DNA of 64,000 nucleotides, from assembly GCA_019279435.1 (NCBI GenBank), contig JAAALK010000082.1, positions 81,874,989-81,938,988 on the forward strand. Direction: 5' to 3'. Of the stretch, positions 10,775-23,200 are shown piece after piece. Within the stretch, counting starts at the first letter, position 1. Every line of letters begins with the position of its first letter. Origin of the DNA: Zizania palustris (Eukaryota; Streptophyta; Magnoliopsida; Poales; Poaceae). Made by a program: the position numbers and the translations under genes. Under the pieces are notes generated by a model. That model ran no database searches and was not told where the DNA came from. It was given only the letters and a program-made list of their open reading frames with translations.

Positions 10775-13700
10775 TGTAACGCCCTGATTTTCGTAAGGCG
10801 TTAAAAATAAAATAAATAAATTAATAAATGAATTTCAAAAAAAAAAATAAATGTAGATCATAAATGAGCTAAAATACGGACCTAAAAATTTCATTTAAAA
10901 ATAAATCGTAGCTCTAGTATTTTCCTAAAAATTTGCGTTGCTCTAACTTGCATCCCCAAAAATCTTTCTAGAATTTTTTGTGCAAAAGAAATTAAATAAG
11001 ATGTAATCAATAACATTTCATAGCCAGACTTTAACACTAATATATTTCAACATGAACGTTGTGATAAAACATTTGAATTAAAAATAATATAATACCAAAT
11101 AAAATTCTGCTAGAGAAATTACTAGTAAATTTCTCCCGCCTAAAATCAATTAATGTTTTTATTAAAGATTTAACGATTAGAATAGTAACCCATAATATTT
11201 TACTAAATAACTTTAAATCAAAAATAAATTAAATTCCTATTTCTTTCCTGGTTGAGTTTTGAATCTTCATGCTCGGTCATATCTCCTTTTCCCCGTAAAA
11301 AAAAATGGAGAAATAATATTCCCTTTTCGTTTGTGAAAATTAAAAATACATTTTTCATTTGAATAGTTTAAACGCCCTTGGAAAAATACCTTTTCAATAT
11401 TTATTATATTTTAAATACCAAAATGAATTTAAAACCTTAATTTTGCGTTCAAGTTTAGAATATTTAATTTCGACATGAATACAAATATTCTCGATCACCG
11501 ATTATTCTTTAAAATATAAATGAGCGATTTATTTGAAATCCAAAATTTCTAAATTTATTTTAGACTCCAAACTTTCCAAAAACTTTTCACTTTTTACCAT
11601 GAATTAACTTTAATTTTCAGAAATAAATAATTTAGAGAAGATAATAATATTAAATGCAAAAATTAAGTTTGACTAATTAATTACTGATTAAAATACCGTT
11701 TCAGGAATTAATTAATTAATTCCTCAATTAAATTCCTTAATCACTAGCGTTTTTTTTTTCAGCTTTAACCACCGTGCATGTGCATGCAGCCGCGCGCACT
11801 GTGCACACGTCCTGTCTGGGCGCCAGCCGCTGCATGCACACGCCTGCACCTGCCTGCCACCGCACGGTTGTACTGTGCGACTGCTTTTAAAGTTATTCCT
11901 GAAAATGAATAAATAAGAGTAGTGATAAATAATTTTAGTTTTGAGTTGAAAAATTTATGCTAAGTTCCTAAAAGACAAAATAAATTTTAGGAATTTTTAT
12001 AAAATTTTATGACCTTTGTATGATGCATAGAAAATTGAAATGAACTTTAACAACTATTTTAAATTGGGGAATTAAAATTTTCGAGAAATAATTCAAATTT
12101 TAGTTTGGAAAATTTTATTAAATTTTCTAAGTCAAGAATACATCTTAGAAATTTTCTCTGGATTTATAGGATTTTTTTTAACGTTTTAGAAATTAATGAA
12201 ATTAAAATTCCCTAATTAATCCCCTGATTAATTCCTTAATTATTTATTTAATTATCTCCTTAATTACTTCCGTACGACCTTTTCTTTCTTCTCTCTCCGT
12301 AGTAAGTTGCATGGCGCATTGATTCTTTTTTTTATGTGCAATAAGTTGCATGCAACATTGAAAAGCGTGGGCCCCGCCATTGCATGCATGCCGCGCGTGG
12401 ACCTCATCCGCTGTGAACGCCTGCCTCCCCTATAAAAGGGCTATTCCCCTATTGTTTTGCCCTACACCGAAGCTGCCTCGCTCCTTCTCCTGTGAGCAGC
12501 CGCCCCCATCCGCTTCCCCAGCTGCGCACTCGCGCCAGGCCGAGCGCCGGCGGCTTGCCGCACGCCCGCGCCTTGTCCCCTCTTCTCCGTTCGGTTGGGT
12601 GAGGATATCTCTCCTCACTTACATTTTTCTGAAATGATATTATTACGATTTATATAGGTTATTTTCATTTTGTTGCTTAAACCTTAATAATTTATTTAAT
12701 TCATTTTACTCATTATTTTTGCTGGAGCATTTACCGTCCAATTGATAATATCTATCTCGATTTGTTAGGTAAAAATATCATTTTAATCCCATGGTTAAAT
12801 TCTGTCGAAAATGTCTTTTAAATTATTTTTATACTTTGACTTCCCGAAAATTAATTAAAAGAGACAGATAAATAAATACCACGATAAATAATTTAAGATT
12901 TAGTTTGAGAAATTTATATCGTTCCTTAGGGCAAAATAATATTTTAGGAATTTTTATAAACCATCGTGGAAAGTGCAAATAAAAATATAAAATAAATTTC
13001 CTTAATCCTTAATTAATTACTTGATTATTTTCTTAATTACCCACAACATTTTCCATCCATCCGCATTTACTGATCATGCGTTGCGCTAGCACGTGAACCC
13101 CAAAATTTGTTTATTTCCATTTCAGAAGAATTTATATTTTATTATCTCTATATTAGTGTAATAAAACCACTAGGTTTACACTAAACCTATTATTTTAAAT
13201 TAGTTAGAAATTTAAAACACATTTTTATTCCTTTTTAAGAAAGGCCATTATTCCATTAAAATCCATTTTGAAATATTCATAAAATGAAATTCAGAAACTT
13301 AACAATTTTATTTTCCTTATCAAAAACTTGTATACCTGTTGTGTGATTTTTGGATTGTTTAATTGAATGTTACGTTTAATTTATTTATATCGAGAAGACT
13401 ACGACGCCGTCGAGGAGCCGGAATACTTCCCGGAAGTCCCTCCCTCGCCTTTCGCTGAGCAAGGCAAGTCACCAAACAATTCTTTTGAGCATATTGAACC
13501 CATGTCTGAATTGACTATCGCTAAAACACATAGGTTATGTATATGCATTAGTCAAATGAACCCTTACATTATATTTATTTAGGATCCCCCGACCTTGATG
13601 TGCAACCCAAGCCATGCTATCTCGCCTAACCTCCTTGTCACCATATGATCAATGATATTAGCTAGTGTCCAATGTATTGGCACGGCCGCTATAGGATAAA

Positions 13701-14763
13701 AATGAGTCGTAGTGAAATGGTTCTGTTATATGATCCCGTTACTTCTTATCCTTGGAAATTCTGTTGGTGATGAGTCATGGTTGTGAGTGTATGCATGGTG
13801 GGTTCCGGGTGCAAGCTAGGGCATTGGTCAGTCGCACCCGGGGCACTATAAGGACCGGTCTGAGGGATCCGTTGCAATACACTTACGTACTAACCACAAG
13901 TCTAGTGGGTAAGTCCTAACTAAGGTATGGGTTGTTCCAAACCGAGGCCACCATTTGGAGATGGGTCAAGTTGCACCTGCGGGTGACTTGTACCAATGTG
14001 GCGCAAAAGGGGGTGCGACGTTAGCCGGGATGCGGCCCGGCGCGCCGACGAAACCTAGAGCGGGTGGTTATCGCTTGGAACATCTCATATTGAGGTTTTG
14101 GCACGAGTTCCCGTGTAATGGGTCATCTCGTTGAGATGAGTGCGTGCCTTGTGGGTACAGTAGTACATCTCTGATCAGAGTCTTAAATCTTTTCGAAAAG
14201 CCGAGCCCACGGTCAAGGGCGGGTTGCGTGACATCCCCCAGTTAGTTTACTTGAATATGGATGTGCATGTTGTTTGTCATGTAAGGACCGTTGTGCGAGG
14301 AGGTAAAACGTACTCCTCGAGTTAGTTGATGTTGATGATGCTCATGTTTACTTTCCGCATGATTAAAATATGATTACACTAAATGCCATAACTGCAACTG
14401 CTTTATTCCGCATTGTTAGCCTTTATCCTTCCTTGTTTATTATCCTGCATTATTATTTGCATTTGCGGTGGCTTGTTGAGTACTTTTTGTACTCATACCC
14501 GTTGGACCCCACAGAGGATGCTTATCTCGAAGACGGTCTGGAGTAGCGACCCAGTCAAGAAGAAAAATCCTGAAGAAGAAGTTCGTCATGCCGTTTTCTA
14601 ATTATTTTACTCTACTGTTTTATTAAAACAATGTTGTAATAAATATGGTCTGCGTACCATGAATTTTACCGTATGTACGTTGTCGCATGATGAACCTCTT
14701 GTATTATTGTTTTTCTATGGAAATTCAATAATGTCTCGATTTTGTATAAATCGGGGCGTGACA
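10775..14763 (+). repeat. 3' LTR of element A
   Basis: 3989 bp, same order as the 5' LTR, including the TATA box (12431-12438), mini-ORF exons (about 13395-13463 and 14515-14546) and both hairpins. Differences from the 5' copy are mainly in A or T runs. Confidence 0.9.
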
Positions 14764-14768
14764 AAGGG

Positions 14769-15085
14769 TGCGTCGAACCGGAGTTCGGAACTCAATATCT
14801 AGGGTGCTTCGGGCCGAGGCTCGGAACCTGGTAGTGAGGGTGCCTCGAGCCGGAGCTCGGAATCCGATAGGGAGGGTGCGTCGAGCCGGAGCTCGGAACC
14901 CGATAGTGAGGGTGCGTCGAGCCGGAGCTCGGAACCCGATAGTGAGGGTGCGTCGAGCCGGAGCTCGGAACCCGATAGGGGGGGTGCGTCGAGCCGGAGC
15001 TCGGAACCCGATAGTGAGGGTGCGTCGAGCCGGAGCTCGGAACCCGATAGTGAGGGTGCATTGAGCCGGAGCTCGGAACCCGGAT
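14769..15085. repeat. 36-bp minisatellite of gypsy2
   Basis: About eight to nine tandem copies of a 36-bp unit built around GAGCCGGAGCTCGGAACC. It is open in several frames only because 36 is divisible by three (12-residue repeats), so those ORFs are not called. It lies between the pol stop and the antisense ORF, the same place as the roughly 60-bp minisatellite of gypsy1. Confidence 0.85.
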
Positions 15086-15154
15086 GCTTCGGTGAAGCGA
15101 GATTCTTAGAGTCGTTACGTGTTTCGTTCGGGGCGAAAACACTTGTCTGGTGAC

Positions 15155-15160
15155 TTTATT
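15155..15160 (-). terminator. Possible poly(A) signal after gypsy2 pol
   Basis: Minus-strand AATAAA about 59 nt past the pol stop (15221-15219). Gypsy1 has AATAAA about 38 nt past its pol stop. Confidence 0.35.
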
Positions 15161-15218
15161 ACGTAATTTGGATACAAAAGCGAGTACTATCGGCCGCTAT
15201 TGGAATGTACTGACGATA

Positions 15219-15454
15219 CTACGGAAAATAACGCTTCAGGTGCTCCGCGTGCCAAGTATGCTTCAGCTCCTCGCCTTCTAGGGTGGTGAGCCGATAGGAG
15301 CCTAGTCTCCCGGACCTTGTTACAATATACGGCCCTTCCCATTTGTTGCCCAACTTGGTGGGAGTGACCACCTTTGCGAAGGATGAGGTGCCCTAGTTGG
15401 AACTCAGTGCGCTTGACCTTGGGGTCGTACCATGCCTTGGTCTCCTTCTGATAC
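15219..15454 (-). pseudogene. Gypsy2 integrase C-terminus (separated by SIRE1)
   Basis: Continues the integrase reading interrupted at 48217. It starts with a WYDPKVK-type motif, shifts frame near 15375, and in the new frame shows the GPY-like region and the TWHAEHLKRYF ending found at the end of gypsy1 pol, with a stop at 15221-15219. The frameshift disrupts the C-terminal domain. The 5 bp 15450-15454 (GATAC) are the SIRE1 target duplication. Confidence 0.8.
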
Positions 15455-17410
15455 TGATGGACCGGAAACGGCGACCAGAGGGGGGGTGAATGGGAGCTTT
15501 TAAAAATTTGGGCTAAAACTTAGCCTTCGGTTCTGTTCTGTCTTCTGCGGAACAGGCTTCGAACACTACCTTCGAAGGTCTGGTTCGGAGGTACTTCGAC
15601 AGCTCCGAACACAGGCTTCGCAGGAGCAAAAGTTCGAAGCCAAGAAGACTTCGCTCCACGAACAACCCTCGAAAATCTACTCTGCTAAGTCAGTGCAGGC
15701 TCCGCACACGAGGTGCTTCGAGCAGGCTTCTCACTTCACCCTTCGCAAGAGTGGACAGCCCTCTGAGGACTTCGACCAAGTACTTGGCGACAGCAACTGG
15801 TGCTGGGCTTCGTACGCGAAGGTCTACACGCACACAAAACGGACCACGCTAAGGGCTTCGACACAAGAAGCACTACGGGAAAAGAACAGGGCTTCGCTAG
15901 TAAGCAGCGAGGTCTTGCCTCGTGTTACACAGAGCGACAGCACACTGTAAAGCACACTTCGCGATAAAAACACCCTTCGCCAAGACAGGCTCCGGTGAAC
16001 TAAAAACTAGCGAGGTATGCAACGCGAGCTCAAGCAAAAGCACAAAGAAGCAGGGCTTCGCCGCTTGAACAAGGAACACGAAATAAATTGAACTCAGAAT
16101 GAATACAGCGAGGTCTGTCTACAGGAGCTCAACAGTAAATGCTCAAAGTGTTAAATGTTACCTACCGAGCCCCCATATTTATAGCCCACGGCTTCATCCT
16201 AAGGAAGTGACTACTTTACCCCTAGGGTTTACATCCATTTTGTCTCTACATAACTAAGGGGTACAAAAGGTAGTCCACCTTTATTTTGGAGGCTTCTCTG
16301 TCAGCTGCAGAGGGGACAGTGTCAGCCTTTTTCAGAACAGACAGTGTCAGCCTTTACAGTGTTGACTTCTGGAACCTCCCTTCGCACGCGAGGGGTGCGG
16401 AAGCTTCGGCGAGAAGCCTGCAGCCTGTTGGCCTTTGCTCCGCCGAAGAAGTCCTTCGATACAGTGACGGTTTTGAGCCGAAGCCGTCAAAGCCCTTGGG
16501 CCTTCGCACCACCACCTCCGGAGTGGATCACCACGGCTTCGCAGCTACTCCCAGCTCGAACACCGTCCGTCCGTGTACCGAAGCCATGCATGGACGAAGT
16601 ACCACAAGTCATCCTCACTCCGAAGCCCCACCTTCGGAGTACCACCCTTCGAAGTCCCTCCTTCGTCCAAGGCCTCCGCATGAAGCATTCCATGAGCACT
16701 CCGTCGCAGTGCCTCTTCCCGAGCACACTCCTCGACGAGCCTCACCCTGACCATGCCTTCGATGCGCCTCGACTTTTGAGATCTTCGTCGGGCCACCTTC
16801 GAGTGTCTCCCTCCGGAGCACACTTCGAACTCCTTGCCTCCGCAGAGGACTTGATCCATCAACTCCGAAGTCACTCCATTCGGAGTACCTTCGAAGTGCC
16901 TCACCTCCGAGGACTTTGTCTCGGAGTACCTTCAGCCGGAGCCACGCTCCGCACTCTCTGCCTTCACCTGGCACGCCTCGACCCGAGGACCGACCCGGAC
17001 CACCTTCGCAGCCACCGTGACGGAGCTCCCCGCTCCCCTGACATCAAGCCACCCGCTTGACCCAGGTTCACCTGGCTCGAACCTTGTCCGTCGCCTCCGA
17101 AGTCCCTGCGCACCACCGACAAGCAAACAAGTGTATCCAGTACTCCGGAGACCTCTCCGGGTTAGCAACCTCCGGCACACACTCCGGTGTACCGCCCAAA
17201 GTACCGAAGCCATCTGTACAAACCCTGTCATCGCGTACTGCCGGACCCCTCCGACAGGCACACTCCGCTGCACAGCTGCAACAAGCAAACACCTCCGAAC
17301 ACCCTTCGGAGAACCACCTCCGAAGCCCCCTCGGAGGTACCCTTCGAACAGAGGGTAAATAATCCTGTCAATCACTCATCACATACAACGAAACCACCCT
17401 TGGTTTCTCA
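15455..17410 (-). repeat. 3' LTR of SIRE1
   Basis: 1956 bp, TGATGGACC...TTTCTCA on the plus strand. It is very rich in CTTCGAAG/CTCCGAAG-type words. A minus-strand TATAAATA lies within 16175-16184. Long plus- and minus-strand ORFs (for example 16344-17060) arise from stop-poor GC-rich sequence and show no recognisable domain. Confidence 0.92.
16175..16184 (-). promoter_or_regulatory. TATA box in SIRE1 3' LTR
   Basis: Minus-strand CTATAAATAT; the equivalent in the 5' LTR is 46976-46985, where it would drive the element. Confidence 0.6.
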
Positions 17411-17680
17411 ATCTCCCCCTTGATGAGTGCATTGACAACCAATTCCAGGTTCAAGAAAATTTAAAATTTTCAGCACACAAGTGACCATAAAAACTCAGAA
17501 AAGAGCCAAATCATGTCACTTTATAAAAGAATTTTTCTCCCCCTTTGTAAAAGAAGTAAAAAGCCCCTTTGGCAAATCTCCCCTTGAAAAGAACTCCCCC
17601 TGAGTTAAGCAAATTTTTCTCCCCCTTTTAAATTATGCCTTCTTGCGGCAGAGAACATAGCAAACCTCTCCCCCTTTGGC
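17411..17680 (-). other. Polypurine tract and repeated PPT-like motifs of SIRE1
   Basis: The tract touching the 3' LTR (minus-strand AAGGGGGAGAT) is at 17411-17422. Further AAAGGGGGAG-like copies lie near 17537, 17577, 17593, 17618 and 17666, with another near 18556. Such repeated PPT-like motifs upstream of the 3' LTR are a reported hallmark of Sireviruses. Confidence 0.75.
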
Positions 17681-18561
17681 AATGCAAGCATCAAGGAGCA
17701 TTCAAAAGATGCAAAGCTTTGAAATGAATAGAATTGCAAAGACATATAATGCAAAAATATGCCAAAATTAACACAAATGATCATGTGCTCAGCTCAATTT
17801 AACAATCTGTGAAACAAGATGATGGCATGTGATTTTGTCATTTTTGAAGTAAAAGCATCACCACTTAATCAAAGCAGCTAGACATGTGAAGGCAAGGACT
17901 GCGCAAAGCTAACAATTTCTACCCTAGACAGACAAGTCTTATTCAAAAAGGAGCTTTGAGAGCAACTTTGATGATCAAATAACTTTGTTGTTCTTTTTTC
18001 TTAATGCCAGGGGTTATTTGTTTGTCCACCTTATACTTTCCAATCAAGCCAAGCCTAGGCAAGAAAGCCATCTGAAGCTTAAGGCGGTGATTTTGGCATA
18101 CACTATACTATCCCAGTTCAGACCAAAGTGCAATGGTAAGCAGTCTAGAATAGAGTAGTGCGACAAACAAACCCTCCTGGATCTTTTCATTTAAACCAGA
18201 CAAATCATGGATTTTTGATTTTGATTCAGATAAATGAAATATTTTGATGAATATCCATGAATAAAGAACACAATTTTTCAAGTTGCAAATTTTAGCATCC
18301 AAGGAACAGTGTCTTGCTGTCAAGTAGATAAAAGATAGCTAAAAGCAGTCCAGCCTAAACAAGCTAGATACAAGATTGTGCGGTGAGCAAGTTTTGATTT
18401 TAGAAAGTAAAACATCATGCACAATCAATGTTCCAGACATATTTCATAGAGCTGAGCTGACATGATTTTGTTGAATTAAAAGCAGGCATATAATATCAAA
18501 AGATGTAAGTGCAATTCCACACATAATGAGCATATGCAAGACAATTAAAATCAGCTCCCCC
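17681..18561. other. Non-coding 3' region of SIRE1
   Basis: AT-rich DNA between the pol stop and the PPT cluster. Many Sireviruses carry an envelope-like ORF here; I see no frame of useful length or with membrane segments. The short ORFs at 18108-18323 and 18444-18812 look accidental. Confidence 0.6.
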
Positions 18562-19651
18562 TCACAAAATGCCGTAGGGATGACAAATACCAAGTTCCCC
18601 ACGCAAGTAAGCAAATCGAGAAGCATCGAGGGGTTTTGTAAAAATATCGGCAAGCTGGTGTTGGGTATCAACATATTGAAGTTCAATATCACCCTTCTCA
18701 TTGTGATCTCTGAGAAAATGATACCGTACATCAATGTGTTTGGTTCTGGAGTGCTGAACCGGGTTGTTTGCAATACAAATAGCACTAGTGTTATCACAGA
18801 AAAGTGGAACACTCTTATAATCTAACCCGAAATCCCGCAAAGTGGAAACCATCCACAAAATCTGAGAGCAACAGCTAGCTGCAGCAACATATTCGGCCTC
18901 AGCCGTTGATTGTGCAACACTAGACTGTTTGCGGGAAGACCAGCAAACCAGAGACATGCCCAGAAAATGACAAGTACCAGAGGTACTCTTCCTATCAATC
19001 CTACACCCAGCAAAATCCGCATCTGAATAGCCTCTAAGACATAAAGATGAAGACGATGAATACCATATGCCAAATTCAAGGGTGTGTTTGAGATACCTTA
19101 GGATGCGCTTGACCGCTTGGCGGTGCGAAGCTCGTGGTGAAGCCTGAAAACGAGCGCACAGACATACTGCGAAGTGTATGTCCGGCCTCGTGGCAGTCAA
19201 GTAGAGGAGGGAGCCGATCATGCTCCAGAACTCCTTCTGATCTACGGCTTCTCCATCTTCGTCAGGGTCCAATGCTACAGATGTAGCCATTGGAGTAGCG
19301 AGGGGCTTCGCATCGGACATGTCGAACTTCTTGAGCAGGTCCTTGGTGTACTTTGTCCGGTGGACAAAAGTACCTTGTTTGCTTTGCTTGATTTGCAAAC
19401 CAAGGAAAAAAGGTGAGTTCACCCATCATCGACATTTCAAATTCCCTGCTCATGGTATCTGCAAACTCGGCAACCAAATCGGGAGACGAGCCACCAAAGA
19501 TGATATCATCCACATAAATCTGAACTAGGAGGAAATCTTTGCCATGCTTGAGAGTAAACAAAGTTTTATCAACAGAGTCCATCAAATACCCTCGCTCAAG
19601 CAGAAAAGACTTAAGTCTATCATACCACGCCCGAGGGGCCTGCTTGAGTAC
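18562..19651 (-). pseudogene. SIRE1 reverse transcriptase (C-terminal part) and RNase H
   Basis: Copia RT palm with the YVDD catalytic motif (around 19500-19520), then a connection region and RNase H with its YSDADFAG, AEAEY and DNTSAI motifs, ending in a stop at 18562. It would copy element RNA into DNA and remove the RNA strand in virus-like particles. The N-terminal RT half is at 31249-31827, across gypsy1. An extra base in a six-base run (plus-strand A19406-19411) shifts the frame just after the YVDD region. Confidence 0.9.
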
Positions 19652-20146
19652 TGTTGGGGGAAAATATCTCATCTTCGGGGTTATTGCCGAAGCAGCATAA
19701 AGACAGCCAACCAATTCGAAGATTGTCCGAAGACCATCTTCGAAGATGCCCAGAACCTCGTTCGAAGTCTGAAGACTGGCATTGGTTCGAAGTATGTCTT
19801 CGAACCAAAGCTCTTCAGGATCTTTTCTGCCAGCTAAGATGAAAGACTTATCTTCTATCCTATTAGATTAGTCTTTTACCATTTTAGCCCTATTAAGGAA
19901 ACCGAATAGTTTCCTTAATGTCGGTTGTAATAGAGGGGTAAATAGGTCTTTTCCTTAATGTTTAGGCCTATAAATACCCCCCATTTCACCCTGTAATGAG
20001 GACCGATTACAAGTGAATCAATACACACTTTCGAACTATTCTAAGTTATTATCCTTTCGGAGGCTTAGAACAGTTTGCTTCGCAAACACTTCGTTTGTTA
20101 GTTTCTTTTCTACAGAAACCTGTTAGCGTAATCTTTTACGCCAACA
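19652..20146 (+). repeat. 5' LTR of gypsy1
   Basis: 495 bp, TGTTGGGGG...TACGCCAACA. TATAAATA at 19969-19976 is the likely promoter. Rich in TTCGAAG words. Confidence 0.95.
19969..19976 (+). promoter_or_regulatory. TATA box of gypsy1 5' LTR
   Basis: TATAAATA about 180 bp before the LTR end, well placed to start the gag-pol transcript. Copy in the 3' LTR at 31066-31073. Confidence 0.65.
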
Positions 20147-20148
20147 GT

Positions 20149-20166
20149 TGGCGCCGTCCGTGGGGA
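20149..20166 (+). other. Primer-binding site of gypsy1
   Basis: TGGCGCCGTCCGTGGGGA two bases after the 5' LTR. The same 18 bases occur in gypsy2 (53553-53570, minus). The TGGCGCC start is a common plant gypsy primer site; I do not assign the tRNA. Confidence 0.85.
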
Positions 20167-20208
20167 ACCTAGTCCAAAAAACTTCGTTCTCTACCAACCT
20201 TTTGCATC

Positions 20209-23200
20209 ATGCCTCCTAAGCGGAGCGCACCTCGCAATCCTACTCGGAGGTCTTCTCGGATCTCCGGAGAGATACCCTTCGACACAGTCGAAGTCGGAGG
20301 GTCTTCGACTATCCCTCCACCTCAAACTCCGCAAGGGGCTTCTATCCCTCGAGGATACGAAACCTCTCCACCAACCCCTTCTACACTCCGACCGCCCGGA
20401 GCCACTCTGCCACCCTCCATTCCGATTCAAACTGATCATACCAGTTCTCAAGACCCGGAAGGTCCTTCCGGAGGAGATGAAGATAGCCTTGGAGATATGG
20501 CCACTCAAATGGCCAATCTTCAAGCCGAGGTAGCGAGGTGGCGGCAAGAGGCTGCGAACAGGCTTCGTCCTCAAGTCACCCCAGTTATCCCCGAAGTGCA
20601 CGAAGACGACGATCTTGATTATCCCGAAGCCCCGGAGAACGCCTCTTACGACAATGAATCTCCGTTGCATCCCGAGCTTCAGAAGGTTCGCTTCGATCCG
20701 AGGTTCAAAGCTTCGAAGCTTAGCAAGTATGCCGGAGACGAAGATCCCAGTGAGTTTGCGCGTTCTTATGCCCTAGCAATCGAGGCTAGTGGCGGAGACA
20801 GAGAAACTATGGCGAAGTGCTTCCCGTTAGCCCTTCAAGGAGTGGCGTTGAGATGGTTCTGGTCTTTAAAACCAGGATCAATCACTTCATGGTCACAGTT
20901 GAAGAAGAAGTTCATAAGTAACTTTCAGGGCACTTTCGTGCCCCCCATGTCGACAGGAAGCCTTTTCCAAGTGAAACAGCTCCCCGGAGAAACATTGAGG
21001 CAGTACTTCAAGCGCTTCGCTCACACGAAGTCGCAAATTAGGGGGCTGTCCACATCCTCGGTGGTTGATGCGGCTCGAGAAGGCGTCAGTCATAAAGGCC
21101 TTCTGGATAAATTGCATCGGAAGAGCATCACCACAGTATCACAGTTGATGTCGTACTTCGAGGAGTACTCGAAGTCGGAAGAAGGTTGGCTTCGGAGGAC
21201 TACTGCTACTTCGACAGTGTTGACAGAAGTTAAAGCAGAGGTGAAGACTTCGGCTCAGCCGCAAGAACCAGTCTCCGAAGTGCAACATGATAGAAGAAGA
21301 GGGCAAAAGCACCCTCGTTCTGAGGTCTTAAACATTGCACCCCCGCAGAAGTTTGCACCAAGAGCTCCACAGTCTGCGGGGAACAAGTCCAGCGGCTGGA
21401 AGCCGCCAGGGAAAATGGCTGGCAAGGGCCAGACCCTTTTTTGCTGTATTCATGGAGAGAACCGAAGCCATGCAACTGACACCTGCAAGGCTATTCTTAC
21501 CCTTCGGGGAGAATACTTGGAGAGAACTTCGGGTCGAGGTAGTACCTACCGAAGTCCAGCAGCAGCAGTGCGCTCGGAGCCGGTTCAGGCTGTGGCGCGG
21601 ATAGAAAATTTTGATGCTGCAAGGCATCCTCCGGTGGCCAATGTTATGCCACCTCCGAAGCAAGAAGAAGGGCAAGATAGAGGGAAGAGAGTAGTTCTCC
21701 CTATCTCCGGAGGAGGTACCCTCGGAAGCATGTCCAAGAGACAGCGAAGAGAGTACGTTCGAGAAGTGGGCCACATTGGGACTTCGTCATCTGCAGCTGC
21801 AATGCCGGAGTGGTCTCATGTTCCAATATCTTTCTCTGCGGAGGATGCAGCTGGTATCAAGTTCCCGCATGCAGATCCATTGGTTATCACTGCTGATATT
21901 GCCGGGACTGAAGTCCGAAGGGTGCTAATTGACGGAGGTAGCTCGGCAGATATCATATTTGTACAAGCCTTCGATCAGTTATGCATTTCCCGGAAGCATC
22001 TCCTCCCAGCGGCTCGTCCTCTGCAAGGCTTTGCAGGACCTCCGCTAGATGCACTTGGCCAGATAGGCCTGGAAGTAACCTTCGGAGAAGGTTTACTAGC
22101 CCGAACTGAGGAAGTTATCTTTGATGTGGTAGATGCCCTGTATGCTTATAATGTTATCTTCGGCCGAGGCATGTTGAATCAGTTCGGAGCTGTGGCGCAT
22201 CACAATTACTTGTGCATGAAGATGCCCACGCAATCAGGAGTTCTGACAATCTTCGGAGATCAAGCCATAGCTCGGAGAGCAGAATATGGTCATGGTCCTC
22301 CTCTTGATCCGAGGCAAGTAAACAGTGTCCAAGATAATGGAGAAATTTTTTCAGCCTCCTCCGAAGCTTCGAAGAAGTCATTTCCAAGACCAAGTCCCGA
22401 AGGAGAGATTGCAACGAAGATTATTGTCAAAGATGGTAAAGAATACACTTTTCAGTTTGGTAAAGATTTACCTCCCGAAGTTGCAACTTCCTTGGAAAAG
22501 GTTGTAAGAGAAAATTTAGATGTCTTCGCCTGGTCTGACGAAGATATCACCGGAGTTGATCGGGATATTATTGAACACAGCTTGCTTGTAAACCCGAAGG
22601 CCCGGCCTGTTCGACAAGGGCTCCGGAAGATGTCCGCAGAGAGAGCTGCTCTAGCTAAGGACGAAGTTGAAAAACTGCTGAAGGCTGGGATTATCAGAGA
22701 AGTGGCCCATACAGAATGGTTAGCCAACCCAGTCTTCGTCAGGAAGAAGTCCTCCGGAAAGTGGCGCATGTGCATTGATTTCACATCTTTGAATAAAGCG
22801 TGCCCACGTGACCCCTACCCCATGCCCCGAATTGATCAGCTAGTTGACTCCACTGCAGGTTCGGAGTTACTAAGCTTCCTCGACGCGTATTCAGGTTATC
22901 ATCAAATATGGTTGAAGCGCGAAGATGAAATCAAGACGAGCTTTGTAACTCCTTCAGGAGTCTTCTGCTATGTAAGAATGCCCTTCGGCCTAAGAAATGT
23001 CGGGGCTACTTTTTCAAGATTAGTTGCTAAGGCTCTAGGTCATCAACTAGGTCGCAATGTGGAGGCCTATATGGATGATATTGTAATAAAGAGTGCTTTA
23101 AAGCACCAACATAGCCTAGACTTAGCAGAAACATTCAATAGCCTTCGGGCATGTGGAATCCGCCTTAACCCCGAAAAATGTATATTCGGAGCTAAGGCTG

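Larger units (their letters stand above)
5971..14763 (+). mobile_element. Long-LTR non-autonomous retroelement A (LARD-like)
   Basis: Two near-identical LTRs of about 3.99 kb (5971-9956 and 10775-14763) flank only 818 bp of internal DNA with a tRNA-iMet primer site and a polypurine tract but no coding sequence. The 5-bp target duplication AAGGG is perfect (5966-5970 and 14764-14768). The few LTR differences I saw are mostly one-base changes in homopolymers plus a G/A change (near 9465 versus 14268), so insertion was recent. The PPT context and LTR layout resemble long-LTR chromoviruses of the Tekay/Del type, but this lineage call is inference. It must use enzymes from another element. Confidence 0.9.

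Noticed and set aside
14769..15142. Possible CRISPR-like array or repeat protein
   Set aside because: Contiguous 36-bp units with no unique spacers, open in both strands because of the period; a plant minisatellite.
16344..17060. Long plus-strand ORFs inside the SIRE1 LTRs (also 47087-47821, 47145-47861)
   Set aside because: GC-rich, stop-poor LTR sequence; the frame length differs between the two LTR copies (154 versus 244 codons in one frame), several overlapping frames are open, and no domain is visible.
17681..18561. Envelope-like gene of a Sirevirus
   Set aside because: Searched all six frames; no frame of adequate length, signal peptide or transmembrane segments.
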